Source: Streptomyces sp. SID13031
GTDB lineage: Bacteria > Actinomycetota > Actinomycetes > Propionibacteriales > Kribbellaceae
Direction: 5' to 3'
Assembly (NCBI RefSeq): GCF_010548305.1
Contig: NZ_JAAGLV010000022.1
Location: 1 to 64,000, forward strand
DNA length: 64,000 bases
The notes beneath the pieces are model-generated. The model saw only the letters and a program-made list of their open reading frames with translations, was not told where the DNA came from and did no database searches. This document shows, in pieces, positions 48,747 through 58,289 of the stretch (its first letter is position 1; each line of letters opens with the position of its first letter). The translations under genes were made by a program, and so were the position numbers.

Positions 48747-50851
48747 CCGCAGTCGCCACTCACTGCCCGTACTGCGCTCTGCAGTGCGCCATGACCCTGC
48801 ACCCGGTCGAGAGGCCGGGTGCCGTCGAGGTGCGTCCGCGAGACTTCCCCACGAACCGTGGTGGGCTGTGCCGCAAGGGCTGGACGGCGGCCGAGGTGCT
48901 GACCGTGCCGGATCGGCTGACGACGCCGCTGGTACGGGACGCCTCGGGTGAACTGGTCCCGGTCAGCTGGGATTTCGCCTTGGATTTTGTTGCTTCACGC
49001 ATCCGTTCTTTGCAAGGTGCTCATGGCAACGACTCGGTGGCGGTGTTCGGTGGTGGCGGGCTGACGAACGAGAAGGCGTATGCCCTGGGCAAGTTCGCTC
49101 GGGTCGTGTTGCGCACCCCGAACGTCGACTACAACGGACGGTTCTGTATGTCGTCGGCCGCCGCGGCGACGAACCGTGCCTTCGGCATCGATCGCGGATT
49201 GCCGTTTCCGTTGGCGGATCTGGGCGGTGCTGGAGCGATCTTGCTTGTCGGCAGCAACATTGCTGAGACGATGCCGCCTGCCGTCGCTCATCTGGCTGCT
49301 GCTCGCGAGGCCGGCGGGTTGATGGTGGTGGATCCGCGGCGTAGCGCCACTGCTTCGCTGGCAGGGATCCACTTGCAGGCGACGCCGGGGACCGACCTGG
49401 CATTGGTGCTCGCGGTCACGCATGTCGTACTGCAGGAGAATTTGGCCGACACCTCGTACCTGGCCTCGCGGACCGACGATCCGGATGGGCTGTTCCGGTC
49501 GACGGCGGGGTGGTGGCCCGAGCGCGCGGAGCGCGTTACCGGCGTACCGGCCGGGACTATTCGGCAGGCGGCACGGGTGTTGGCTGCTGCCGCGCCGGTT
49601 CACGGTGGGCCGGGTGCGTTCATCTTGACCGGGCGTGGGGCTGAGCAGCAGAGCAAGGGCACGGATACGGTCACGGCTTGTATCAACCTGGCGTTGGCGC
49701 TCGGGCTGCCTGGACGGGTTGGCAGTGGGTATGGCTGCATCACGGGTCAGGGCAACGGGCAGGGCGGTCGCGAGCACGGGCAGAAGGCCGATCAGCTGCC
49801 GGGGTACCGGAGTATTTCTGATCCTGCGGCCCGGGCCTATGTCGCTGGGGTTTGGGGAGTTTCACCCGACGAGTTGCCTGGGCCTGGGCGTAGTGCGGTC
49901 GAGTTGATCAATTCCCTCGGTACTACCGACGGCCCGCGCGCGTTGCTGGTGCACGGGAGCAATCTGCTCGTGTCGGCGCCGCGGCTGGCGTCTGTGCGGG
50001 AGCGGCTCTCGTCGCTCGACCTGCTGGTCGTGGCAGACGTCGTACCGTCCGAGACCGCGATGCTCGCCGATGTCGTCTTCCCGGTCACGCAGTGGGCCGA
50101 GGAGGAAGGCACGATGACCTCGCTCGAAGGTCGCGTACTGCGTCGCCGCGCGGCTGTCGCGCCGCCGGGGTTGGTGCGGAGCGACTTGGCTGTCTTCGGT
50201 GGGCTGGCGTCGCGGTTGCGTCCTGAGGTTGCCTTCGCCACGGATCCGGCGGCGGTCTATGAGGAGTTGCGGGTCGCGAGTGCGGGTGGGATCGCCGACT
50301 ACGCGGGGATCAGCTGGGGGCGGTTGGACGCCGGCGAGGCGTTGTTCTGGCCTTGCCCTTCGGACGATCACGCTGGAACGCCGCGGCTGTTCGCGGATCG
50401 CTTCGGTACGCCGGATGGGCGCGCGCGGGTGATCGCCGTCGATCATCGCCCGGTCGCGGATGATCTGCGGGCTGAGGCGCCGCTCTATCTCGTCACCGGG
50501 CGGTTGCTGCAGCACTACCAGAGCGGGGCACAGACGCGACGCGTTGCGGAGCTGACGGAGGCCGAGCCGGAGGTGTTCGCGGAGATCCATCCGCGGGTGG
50601 CGGCGCAGCGCGGGATCGCGGACGGGCGACCGGTACGACTGCGGACCGCGCGCGGCTCGATGGTCCTGGTCGCCCGGGTGACTGATGACGTCCGGCCGGA
50701 CACGATCTTCGTACCGTTCCACTTCGGCGGCGCGGGCGCGGTGAACGAGCTGACGAACGACGCCCTCGACCCAATCTCCCGAATGCCCGAATTCAAGGTC
50801 TGCGCAGTAGAACTGACCGCCGAGGCCCTCCCGCTCGCAGGATCAGCATGA
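48743..50851 (+). CDS. nasC: Assimilatory nitrate reductase catalytic subunit (Mo-bis-MGD, NasC/NarB type)
   Basis: The 702-aa molybdoenzyme has the N-terminal [4Fe-4S] motif CPYCALQC...GGLCRKGW (about 8-40), then molybdopterin-binding segments (NGRFCMSSAAAATNRAFG, with the probable Mo ligand Cys; LVGSNIAETMPPAV; GQGNGQGGREHGQKADQLPGYR) and the C-terminal MGD-binding domain (LVTGRLLQHYQSGAQTRR). The C-terminal BFD [2Fe-2S] domain found in many NasC proteins is absent. Electrons may instead come through the FAD-BFD part of the next protein. Start is GTG 48743, coupled to narK. Confidence 0.92.
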   Translation: MTAVATHCPYCALQCAMTLHPVERPGAVEVRPRDFPTNRGGLCRKGWTAAEVLTVPDRLTTPLVRDASGELVPVSWDFALDFVASRIRSLQGAHGNDSVAVFGGGGLTNEKAYALGKFARVVLRTPNVDYNGRFCMSSAAAATNRAFGIDRGLPFPLADLGGAGAILLVGSNIAETMPPAVAHLAAAREAGGLMVVDPRRSATASLAGIHLQATPGTDLALVLAVTHVVLQENLADTSYLASRTDDPDGLFRSTAGWWPERAERVTGVPAGTIRQAARVLAAAAPVHGGPGAFILTGRGAEQQSKGTDTVTACINLALALGLPGRVGSGYGCITGQGNGQGGREHGQKADQLPGYRSISDPAARAYVAGVWGVSPDELPGPGRSAVELINSLGTTDGPRALLVHGSNLLVSAPRLASVRERLSSLDLLVVADVVPSETAMLADVVFPVTQWAEEEGTMTSLEGRVLRRRAAVAPPGLVRSDLAVFGGLASRLRPEVAFATDPAAVYEELRVASAGGIADYAGISWGRLDAGEALFWPCPSDDHAGTPRLFADRFGTPDGRARVIAVDHRPVADDLRAEAPLYLVTGRLLQHYQSGAQTRRVAELTEAEPEVFAEIHPRVAAQRGIADGRPVRLRTARGSMVLVARVTDDVRPDTIFVPFHFGGAGAVNELTNDALDPISRMPEFKVCAVELTAEALPLAGSA

Positions 50852-53800
50852 CCACCCGAGTAGTAATCATCGGCGCCGGCCTAGCAGGCACCCGCCTAGC
50901 CGCCGAACTACCCGACCACGAGGTAGTCCTACTCGGCAACGAGCCGCCCTACAACCGAACCCGCCTAACCGAATACATCGCCGGCCGCGCCACCGCCCCC
51001 GCCGACCCGTCCTCCGCGGAGCCGAGGGCGGTGATCGAGGTAGATCGTGTTGGGCGAGTTGTCGTCGACGATCTCGGGCGTCAGTTCGCGTATGACCACC
51101 TCGTCTTCGCGACCGGCGCCGACCCGATGGTTCCTGCCGGCGTCGACGGCTATCGAACCCTGCGTATGGCAACTGATGCTCTTGCGATTGTTGAGGCTGC
51201 TCAGCGGGTGCGGCGTGCGGTGGTACTCGGCGGAGGCGTGCTCGGGGTGGAGACGGCATGTGCGCTGCGGGAGCGTGGAGTTGCCGTCACGCTTGTTCAT
51301 GACGGGGAGAGCCTGCTGGACAAGACGGTTCGGGCTACCGCGGGGCGGTCGATCACTCGGTCGGTTCGGGAGCTGGGGATCGAGGTTCTCCTCAATGCCG
51401 AGATCTCCGGTACCACGCTGCGGGATGGCGCCTTCAAGTCTCTGGAGCTGGCCGGTGGCCGGGCGGTGTTCGGCGAGTTGCTGGTGGTTGCCTGCGGGGT
51501 GAGTCCGCGGGTTGACCTGGCGCTCGCGTGCGGACTGGCTGTGGGGGCGACCGGCGGGATCGTGGTGGATCGGACCTTCGCCAGCCCGACGGACGGTCGG
51601 GTGCATGCGATCGGGGACTGCGCGGAGATCGACGGGCGTCGCACCGGGACGGTCGGGTCCGCGTGGGATCAGGCTGCTGCTCTGGCGAGCTACCTGCGCG
51701 ACGGTACGCAGTACGAGCCGGTGCCGGAAGTGGTACGCCTGACCGCGGGCGGGCTCGACGTACTAGCGCTTGGTGAGCGGGACGCCGAGGGCGAGGTCGT
51801 GCGGCTGGACGACGGGCAGCGGTATGTCCGAGCGGTGCTGCGCGATGGCGTAGTACGGGCCGCGGTGGCCGTCAACGCTCCTGAAGTTGCGGCCGAGCTG
51901 GTGTTGTTCAGCGACCGGCAGACCCCGGTGGACGCCGGATCGTTGCTGGCGGCACCAGAGCGACCGAAGCCGAGGAATCTCACCGTCTGCCGCTGCAACG
52001 GCGTGACGAGGGCCGCGATCGAGACGGCGTGGCAGGGCGGTGCCGACAGTGTGGCCGGCATCGCGGCGAAGACCAGGGCGACGACCGGCTGTGGCAGCTG
52101 TACCGGTGCCGTCGGCAACCTGCTCGACCGGCTCCAGCGCGGCGAGAGTGAACCCGTCCCGACCAGAAGGGCGACCATGACTGAGCTCAAGAAGGCCCGG
52201 CACTTGGTGATCGTGGGTGGCGGCATGGTCGCGCACCGGCTGGTGGAAGCGTTGCGCTCACGCGACGCCGACCTCGCCTGGCGGATCACCGTGCTCGCCG
52301 AAGAACCGCGGATGCCGTACGACCGGGTCGCGCTCACGAGCTACTTCTCCGGCCGCGACCCGCAGGACCTCTCCCTCGGCGACCCGGACCTGTGGGACGA
52401 CCCCGCGGTCACCCTGCGCAAGGGTGTCGCGGTCGCCTCGCTCGACACCGCGTCGAAGACAGTCCGCACCACGCGCGACGAGGTCATCGAGTACGACGAA
52501 CTGGTGCTCGCCACCGGCTCGTACGCGTTCGTCCCGCCGATCAAGAACAGCGACGCGGCCGGTTGCTTCGTCTACCGGACCATCGACGACGTCGCCGCGC
52601 TCCGGGTCTACGTCGAACGGTTGCGGGCCGAGGGCAAGGAAGTCGACGGGGTCGTGGTCGGCGGCGGGCTGCTCGGCCTCGAGGCCGCCGGTGCGCTGCG
52701 CGCATTGGGCGCGGCGACGAAGGTCGTCGAGTTCGCCCCGCGGCTGATGGCGCTCCAGGTCGACGAGGGCGGCGGCAGCGCGCTAGCCCGGCTGATCCGC
52801 GACCTCGACATCGAGGTGCTGACCTCCACCCAGACCACCCGGGTCAAGACCACCTCCCAGGGTGCGGCGCGAGCCATGGCTGTTGCTGATGGCAAAGACC
52901 TTCCGGCCGATGTGGTGGTTTTCGCAACCGGCGTACGGCCGCGGGATGAGCTGGGTCGCGCTGCTGGGCTGGAGATCGGCGAACGCGGTGGCGTCATCGT
53001 CGACGACGGGTGCCGTACCTCGGTACCGGGGGTGTGGGCGATCGGCGAGGTCGCGTGCATCGAAGGCCGGGTTTGGGGTCTGATCGCGCCGGGCTACGCG
53101 ATGGCCGAGATCGTCGCCGACCGGCTGCTCGATGGCGAGGCGACCTTCCCCGGCGCTGACACTTCGACCAAGCTCAAGCTGCTCGGCGTCGACGTCGCGA
53201 GCTTCGGCGACGCATTCGGTGCGACCGAGGGTGCGCTCGACATCGTGTACGCCGATCCGGTGGCGGGCGTGTACAAGAAGCTCGTCCTGTCCGATGACGC
53301 TCGCACGCTGCTCGGCGGCATCCTGGTCGGCGACGCCTCGGCGTACTCGGGTCTGCGGCCGATGGTCGGCCGCCAACTCGGCGCCGACCCCGCGTCGTAC
53401 CTGCTGCCTGAGGGATCCGCGCCGACGCAGCTTGAGCTGCCGGACGATGCGCCGGTGTGCTCCTGCAACAACGTTGCCGCCGGCACCATCCGTTGCGCTG
53501 TCCGCGACGAAGGGTGCGGCGACCTGAAATCGCTGTGTGGCAAGACGAAAGCGGGCACCAGCTGCGGCTCGTGCCTGCCGATCGTGAAGAACCTGTTGAA
53601 CGCCGAGTTGGCCGCGGCGGGTGTCGAGGTGAGCAAGGCGCTCTGCGAGCACTTCGCGTTGTCGCGGGCCGAGCTGTTCGACGTGGTACGGGTGACCGGG
53701 CTGCGGACGTTCAGCGAGATCGTCGAGCGGCACGGGTCCGGACGCGGTTGCGACATCTGCAAGCCGGTGGTCGCGTCGATCCTGTCCAGCCTCGACCCGG

Positions 53801-54759
53801 CCGGGCACGTTCTCGACGGCGAGCGCGCGACACTGCAGGACACCAACGACCACGTGATGGCCAATATCCAGAAGGACGGCACGTACTCCGTCGTCCCGCG
53901 GATCCCCGGCGGCGAGGTGACGCCCGAGGGGCTGATCGTGATCGGTGAGGTCGCGCGCGACTTCGGGCTGTACACGAAGATCACCGGTGGGCAGCGGGTC
54001 GATCTGTTCGGGGCGCGGATCGAGCAGTTGCCGGCGATCTGGAAGCGGTTGGTCGACGCCGGGTTCGAGTCGGGGCATGCCTATGGCAAGGCGTTGCGGA
54101 CGGTGAAATCGTGTGTCGGCTCGACTTGGTGCCGGTACGGCGTCCAGGACTCCGTCGGGATGGCGATCGCGTTGGAGTTGCGCTATCGCGGGCTGCGGTC
54201 GCCGCACAAGCTCAAGCTCGGCGTCTCGGGGTGTGCGCGCGAGTGCGCCGAGGCGCGAGGCAAGGATGTCGGCATCATCGCCACCGAGAACGGCTGGAAC
54301 CTGTATGTAGGAGGCAATGGTGGGATGACGCCCCGGCATGCACAACTGCTGGCCTCCGACCTTGGTGACGAACAGTTGCTGCAGGCAATCGACCGTTTCC
54401 TCATGTACTACATCCGCACCGGCGACCGGCTGCAGCGGACGGCCGTCTGGATCAACGAGATCGAAGGCGGCCTGGATCACGTCCGCGAAGTCGTGCTGAA
54501 CGACAGCCTCGGCATCGCGGCCGACCTGGACGCGGCGATGACCGCGCACGTCGACTCCTACGTCGACGAGTGGCAGGCGACCTTGCAGGACCCGGAGAAG
54601 CTGGCCCGGTTCGTGTCGTTCGTGAACGCACCCGACCAGCCCGACGCCGACCTGCGCTATGTGGTCGAACGCAATCAACCGCGGCCGGCGACCCCGGCAG
54701 AACGCGGGCAACTGGAACCGGTCCTGCTCGCCGGTCCCCGATTGGAGGTACGCCGATGA
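50848..54759 (+). CDS. nirB: FAD/BFD reductase fused to nitrite reductase large subunit NirB
   Basis: One uninterrupted 1303-aa frame. Residues 1-443 form an FAD/NAD(P) oxidoreductase (VVIIGAGLAGTRLA, VVLGGGVLGVETACAL, AIGDCAEID) with a BFD [2Fe-2S] domain (CRCNGV...TGCGSC), like NasB-type electron donors of nitrate reductase. Residues 444-1303 are complete NirB: a second FAD reductase (LVIVGGGMVAHRLV), BFD motifs (CSCNNV...SCGSC; GCDIC), and the sirohaem/[4Fe-4S] motif SCVGSTWC...GCAREC. Normally these are two genes. An internal ATG at 52177 (MTELKK) with AGAAGGG upstream could also start free NirB. Overlaps nasC and nirD by ATGA. Confidence 0.9.
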   Translation: MTTRVVIIGAGLAGTRLAAELPDHEVVLLGNEPPYNRTRLTEYIAGRATAPADPSSAEPRAVIEVDRVGRVVVDDLGRQFAYDHLVFATGADPMVPAGVDGYRTLRMATDALAIVEAAQRVRRAVVLGGGVLGVETACALRERGVAVTLVHDGESLLDKTVRATAGRSITRSVRELGIEVLLNAEISGTTLRDGAFKSLELAGGRAVFGELLVVACGVSPRVDLALACGLAVGATGGIVVDRTFASPTDGRVHAIGDCAEIDGRRTGTVGSAWDQAAALASYLRDGTQYEPVPEVVRLTAGGLDVLALGERDAEGEVVRLDDGQRYVRAVLRDGVVRAAVAVNAPEVAAELVLFSDRQTPVDAGSLLAAPERPKPRNLTVCRCNGVTRAAIETAWQGGADSVAGIAAKTRATTGCGSCTGAVGNLLDRLQRGESEPVPTRRATMTELKKARHLVIVGGGMVAHRLVEALRSRDADLAWRITVLAEEPRMPYDRVALTSYFSGRDPQDLSLGDPDLWDDPAVTLRKGVAVASLDTASKTVRTTRDEVIEYDELVLATGSYAFVPPIKNSDAAGCFVYRTIDDVAALRVYVERLRAEGKEVDGVVVGGGLLGLEAAGALRALGAATKVVEFAPRLMALQVDEGGGSALARLIRDLDIEVLTSTQTTRVKTTSQGAARAMAVADGKDLPADVVVFATGVRPRDELGRAAGLEIGERGGVIVDDGCRTSVPGVWAIGEVACIEGRVWGLIAPGYAMAEIVADRLLDGEATFPGADTSTKLKLLGVDVASFGDAFGATEGALDIVYADPVAGVYKKLVLSDDARTLLGGILVGDASAYSGLRPMVGRQLGADPASYLLPEGSAPTQLELPDDAPVCSCNNVAAGTIRCAVRDEGCGDLKSLCGKTKAGTSCGSCLPIVKNLLNAELAAAGVEVSKALCEHFALSRAELFDVVRVTGLRTFSEIVERHGSGRGCDICKPVVASILSSLDPAGHVLDGERATLQDTNDHVMANIQKDGTYSVVPRIPGGEVTPEGLIVIGEVARDFGLYTKITGGQRVDLFGARIEQLPAIWKRLVDAGFESGHAYGKALRTVKSCVGSTWCRYGVQDSVGMAIALELRYRGLRSPHKLKLGVSGCARECAEARGKDVGIIATENGWNLYVGGNGGMTPRHAQLLASDLGDEQLLQAIDRFLMYYIRTGDRLQRTAVWINEIEGGLDHVREVVLNDSLGIAADLDAAMTAHVDSYVDEWQATLQDPEKLARFVSFVNAPDQPDADLRYVVERNQPRPATPAERGQLEPVLLAGPRLEVRR

Positions 54760-55088
54760 CCCTTTCGACGACAGCGGTGGTGGTGTGCGGGTACGACGCG
54801 CTGCTGCCGGAACGCGGTGTCGCCGCCCTGATCGGGGAGCGCCAGATCGCCCTGTTCCGTACCTACGACGGAGCGGTCTTCGCACTGGGCAACCAGGATC
54901 CGGTCAGCGGCGCGAACGTGATGGCGCGCGGCATCGTCGGCAGTCGCGGTGACGTGCCGACGGTGGCGTCGCCGATGTTCAAGCAGGTGTACGACCTGCG
55001 GACCGGGGTGTGCCTGGACGATCCCTCGCTGACCTTGACGGTCTATCCGGTGCGGGTCGTCGATGGACAGGTGATCGTCGGTGACTAG
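54756..55088 (+). CDS. nirD: Nitrite reductase small subunit NirD
   Basis: A 110-aa Rieske-fold protein that accompanies NirB (AVVVCGYDALLPERGVAALIGERQIALFRTYDGAVFALGNQDPVSGANVMARGIVGSRGDVPTVASPMFKQVYDLRTG). As usual for NirD, the Rieske Cys/His ligands are missing, so it holds no cluster. It is coupled to nirB upstream and overlaps the nnaR gene by 8 bp. Confidence 0.93.
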   Translation: MTLSTTAVVVCGYDALLPERGVAALIGERQIALFRTYDGAVFALGNQDPVSGANVMARGIVGSRGDVPTVASPMFKQVYDLRTGVCLDDPSLTLTVYPVRVVDGQVIVGD

Positions 55089-56205
55089 GCCGGGTCCGCT
55101 GAGCGGCTGCACGATCGCCGTCACCGCGCACCGCCGGGCGGATGACCTGATCGCGTCGTTCGAACGCCGGGGCGCGAAGGTGCTGCACGCGCCGACGCTG
55201 CAGATCGTGCCGGCCGCCGACGACCAGCCGTTGCTCGAGGCAACTCGGCGGGTGATCGCCAACCCGCCGGACGACGTGATCGTGACGACCGCGGTCGGGT
55301 TCCGCGGCTGGATCGAGGCGGCGGACACGGTCGGGCTGGCGGCCGATCTGCTGAGCACGCTGGAGCAGGCGCGGCTGCTCGCCCGTGGCCCGAAGGCGCG
55401 GGGTGCGATCCGGGCGGCCGGGTTGGTCGAGCACTGGTCGGCGCGCTCGGAGACGACGGCGGAGGTGGTCGAGTGGTTGCGCGACCAAGGGGTGGTCGGG
55501 CGCAAGATCGTCGTACAGCTGCATGGATTGTCTGATCCGGCGTTGCAGGACGCTTTGCGTTCCGTGGGCGCGTCGGTGCGGGGGCTGGAGGTGTATCGCT
55601 GGGGGCCGGCCCCCGATCCGGCCGCTGTCGAGCGAACGATCGGGCAGATCTGTGCCGGCGGGGTGGATGCCGTCGTGCACACGTCGGCGCCGGGCGCGCA
55701 GGCGCTGCTGGACGCGGCCGCGCTGAACGGCCAGTACGACGCCCTGGTGTCGGCGCTGCGAACCGGCCGCGTACTGAACGCCTGCGTAGGCCCGATCACC
55801 GCAGGCCCGTTCTTGACTCTCGGCCTGGACCCCCTGGTCCCGGACCGCTTCCGCCTGGGCGCCCTGATCCGCATAGTCACCGACCGTCTCACCGACGACA
55901 ACGCCCGATCGATAGAAACCGCCTTCGGCCAACTGGTCATCCGAGGCGGCGCCGCAGTCCTGGATGGCGTTGTACTTCCGCTCGGTCCTGGTCCCCGAGC
56001 GGTCCTGGCTGCCCTGGTCGCTGCGGGCGGCGACGTAGTCTCCCGCCCCGACCTACTGGCGGTACTTCCCGGTGCGGAGGACGTTCACGCAGTAGAAGTC
56101 ACCGTCAACCGTCTCCGTACCGCGGTCGGGCGCCCGGAGTTGGTCCGCACCGTCGTCCGCCGCGGCTACCGCCTGGCCGTCGAACCGGTAGGAGCGTCCA
56201 CATGA
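55081..56205 (+). CDS. nnaR: Uroporphyrinogen-III synthase-like regulator NnaR (HemD domain plus winged helix)
   Basis: The 374-aa protein has a HemD-like domain (about 8-265; GCTIAVTAHRRADDLIASFERRGAKVLHAPTLQIVP) and a C-terminal OmpR-type winged helix (LGPGPRAVLAALVAAGGDVVSRPDLLAVLPGAEDVHAVEVTVNRLRTAVGRPELVRTVVRRGYRL, about 300-368). This architecture beside nirBD is that of NnaR of Streptomyces and Mycobacterium, which works with GlnR to activate nitrate/nitrite assimilation. Whether the HemD part keeps enzyme activity or senses a haem precursor is open. GTG 55081. Confidence 0.88.
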   Translation: MTRPGPLSGCTIAVTAHRRADDLIASFERRGAKVLHAPTLQIVPAADDQPLLEATRRVIANPPDDVIVTTAVGFRGWIEAADTVGLAADLLSTLEQARLLARGPKARGAIRAAGLVEHWSARSETTAEVVEWLRDQGVVGRKIVVQLHGLSDPALQDALRSVGASVRGLEVYRWGPAPDPAAVERTIGQICAGGVDAVVHTSAPGAQALLDAAALNGQYDALVSALRTGRVLNACVGPITAGPFLTLGLDPLVPDRFRLGALIRIVTDRLTDDNARSIETAFGQLVIRGGAAVLDGVVLPLGPGPRAVLAALVAAGGDVVSRPDLLAVLPGAEDVHAVEVTVNRLRTAVGRPELVRTVVRRGYRLAVEPVGAST

Positions 56206-57020
56206 GAGCGAGCCCCGGGCGGCACTCTTCGGCGTCGTTCGCACCCGACTCATCGCGCGACGGCGCGCAGCGCGGTGGTGCGTTCGGTGGTGCGGTGGAT
56301 TTGGTGGCGGCGGCGCATGGGACTGCGGATCCTCGGGGTATTCGTGAGGTGCATGCATTGGTTCGTCTGATGGCGGAGCAGCGGCCCGGGGTGCCGATCT
56401 CGCTCGGCTTCGTCGACGTCGACCTGCCGGCGTTGCCTTCGCTGATCGACCGGGTTGTTGCTGATGGCAAGCAAGCAACGTCCTGCTCTCCCGCGTCAGG
56501 GGCGCCCAGCGCTGTGGTGGTGCCGTTGTTGTTGAGCAGTGGATATCACACGGCGGTGGATATCGCGCGCGAGGCGGATCGGCGGCCGTACCAGGTACAG
56601 GCTGCTGCGGCTTTGGGGCCGGATCCCGCGTTGGCCGACGTGCTGGTCGATCGGCTGCTGGATTGTGTCCGCCTGCGGGGGATCGATCGGGTGGTGCTCG
56701 CGGCGGCCGGGTCGTCGGATCGGCGGGCTCTGCTCGACTGCTCGGCGACCGCGGCGCTGTTGTCCGAACGGATCGACCGGCCGGTGGAGATCGGGTACGT
56801 CTCCGGCGCCGGTGAACGGCTCGGGCCGGTTCTCGCCCGTAGTACCGGGAAGGTCGCGGTCGCCACCTACTTGCTGGCGCCCGGGTTCTTCGCCGACCGC
56901 GTGCGGTGGATCGCAGCCGGCCGGCCCGTCAGCGCGCCGCTGGGCGCCGACCCGCGGATCGCGGCGCTGGCCCTGCATCGTTATGACGTTGCCAGGAAAA
57001 TGTCGGTGGTGGCCGTCTAA
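56202..57020 (+). CDS. CbiX/SirB-type sirohydrochlorin chelatase family protein
   Basis: This 272-aa protein of the CbiX family would insert Fe into sirohydrochlorin to make the sirohaem required by NirB. DLVAAAHGTADPRG near residue 33 contains the metal-binding His, and VVPLLLSSGYHTAVDI the second His. The back half repeats the fold (VVLAAAGSSDRRALL) with the His lost. A 30-residue Arg/Ser-rich lead precedes the fold, so a later start cannot be excluded. Start overlaps nnaR by ATGA. Confidence 0.87.
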   Translation: MRASPGRHSSASFAPDSSRDGAQRGGAFGGAVDLVAAAHGTADPRGIREVHALVRLMAEQRPGVPISLGFVDVDLPALPSLIDRVVADGKQATSCSPASGAPSAVVVPLLLSSGYHTAVDIAREADRRPYQVQAAAALGPDPALADVLVDRLLDCVRLRGIDRVVLAAAGSSDRRALLDCSATAALLSERIDRPVEIGYVSGAGERLGPVLARSTGKVAVATYLLAPGFFADRVRWIAAGRPVSAPLGADPRIAALALHRYDVARKMSVVAV

Positions 57021-57023
57021 CCT

Positions 57024-57485
57024 TTGGCGCGTGGGGATCTTCGACAAACTCAGCCGCCGTACGTGTGGCAGGCGCGGCTGACTGAGCAGCAGACGTGGAC
57101 CGGGCCGACGGACGCGGACAAGGTGGCGGCCGCGTTCGCCGAGCTCGACGCCGCCGGAGTGATCGCCCGGATGAACTTCACCTGCTGCCAGACCTGTGGC
57201 GTCGCCGAGATCGACGACGAACGCCCCACCGACCGCCCCTCCTCGGGCTACGTCTTCTTCCACCAGCAAGACAGCGAACGCCTGGCCGACAACGGCGCCC
57301 ACCTGTACCTCGCCTACGGCGCCCTCGACCCGATCCGCGGCCAGGTCGCCGACCAGGACACCGAGATCGGCCGCCAGATCGAGCACGCCCTCCGCGCCCA
57401 GGACCTCCCGGTCACCTGGACCGGCTCCTCCGACCAACGCATCGCGATCGGCCCCCTCACCTGGCACCGCCGCCTGCCCGCCTAG
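57024..57485 (+). CDS. DUF6891 family protein (start uncertain, possible frameshift)
   Basis: The 153-aa frame contains RLTEQQTWTGPTDADKVAAAFAELDAAGVIARMNFTCCQTCGVAEIDDERP...GYVFFHQQDSERLADNGAHLYLAYG, which matches DUF6891 as I recall it, including the FTCCxxCG motif. TTG 57024 or GTG 57063 could start it. A different frame at 57031 reads VGIFDKLSRRTC, a much more natural N-terminus, and would need a shift near 57065 to join. Function unknown; the Cys cluster may bind metal. Confidence 0.7.
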   Translation: MARGDLRQTQPPYVWQARLTEQQTWTGPTDADKVAAAFAELDAAGVIARMNFTCCQTCGVAEIDDERPTDRPSSGYVFFHQQDSERLADNGAHLYLAYGALDPIRGQVADQDTEIGRQIEHALRAQDLPVTWTGSSDQRIAIGPLTWHRRLPA

Positions 57486-58042
57486 CCTTCTATGGCGGGC
57501 CTGTAGGTGGCGATGATGACACCGGTGGTCGTGGTGACGGAGTCGGTGAGCTCCAACGCTCGGTGAGTGGTGAGGAGCCGCCGCCCGCTGCCCAGCACCA
57601 GGGGATGGATGAGCAGCTTGTACTCGTCGATCTGGTCCTGGATGGAGTCGATCAGCACACCGCTGCCAAGGATCAGCAGGTTCTGCTCCTGCTTGAGCTT
57701 GGCGACGTCCTCCACCCCGACAACGGTCGAATTGGCCCAGGACAGCGGCTCGGCGAGCGTCGACGACACGACGTACTTCCGCTGCCGATCGAGCGCCTCG
57801 GTATAGGGATTCGGCGGCTGCTTAGGCCAGAACTCCGCAAAGTCCTCGAAGGTAACCCGCCCAAGCAACAAGGCCGCCGGCTCCGCGCCGTCATCAGCCA
57901 GCACCCTCCCCATCGCGTCCTGGCTATAGGGAGTAGCCCACCCGCCATACCGAAACCCGTCCCGCGTGTCCTCATCGACCCGCCCCGGCGCCTGCATCAC
58001 ACCATCCAGCGTCACATTACAAAGAACCACAACCCTGCCCAT
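57482..58042 (-). CDS. Dihydrofolate-reductase-fold protein (RibD C-terminal-like)
   Basis: A 186-aa protein of the DHFR-like/RibD_C group (MGRVVVLCNVTLDGVMQAPGRVDEDTRDGF...LLLGRVTFEDFAEFWP...KYVVSSTL...LLILGSGVLIDSI). The NADPH-binding glycine motif and fold are clear, but true folate reduction is not implied; relatives are uncharacterised reductases. GGAGGAG lies 8 bases before ATG 58042. Convergent with the DUF6891 gene (4-bp overlap). Confidence 0.88.
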   Translation of the reverse strand: MGRVVVLCNVTLDGVMQAPGRVDEDTRDGFRYGGWATPYSQDAMGRVLADDGAEPAALLLGRVTFEDFAEFWPKQPPNPYTEALDRQRKYVVSSTLAEPLSWANSTVVGVEDVAKLKQEQNLLILGSGVLIDSIQDQIDEYKLLIHPLVLGSGRRLLTTHRALELTDSVTTTTGVIIATYRPAIEG

Positions 58043-58103
58043 AACCAGCTCCTCCGCTCGTCGACCTCTCACCACCTACACGAACGGCATGAGCTCAGAT
58101 CGA

Positions 58104-58180
58104 CAACCAACGACCCCACGCCTGCACGGCGGCGCCGGAACACGGCATTCGCGGTCGTTGGTGTGTGGTGCAGGTCCGGG
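58104..58180. repeat. GTTGGTGTGTGGTG hairpin repeat, copy 1
   Basis: CCAACGACC (58107-58115) pairs with GGTCGTTGG (58153-58161), and the right side continues TGTGTGGTGCAGGTCCGGG. The right arm recurs at 58634 and 62816. It lies upstream of the DHFR-like gene. Confidence 0.65.
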
Positions 58181-58289
58181 GCGCTGGACAACCGGCTCCG
58201 CAGTCGCCCGGAACTCGCCAGAGTTAAGCCATCCCGGTAGCGATCGAGGTGCTATGGGAGCGAGGCTGGAGCTCGGCCGCCGGTCCGCA

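Noticed and set aside
52177..54759. Annotating nirB as a separate gene starting at the internal ATG
   Set aside because: No stop codon separates it from the upstream reductase. The internal start is kept only as an alternative inside the fusion entry.
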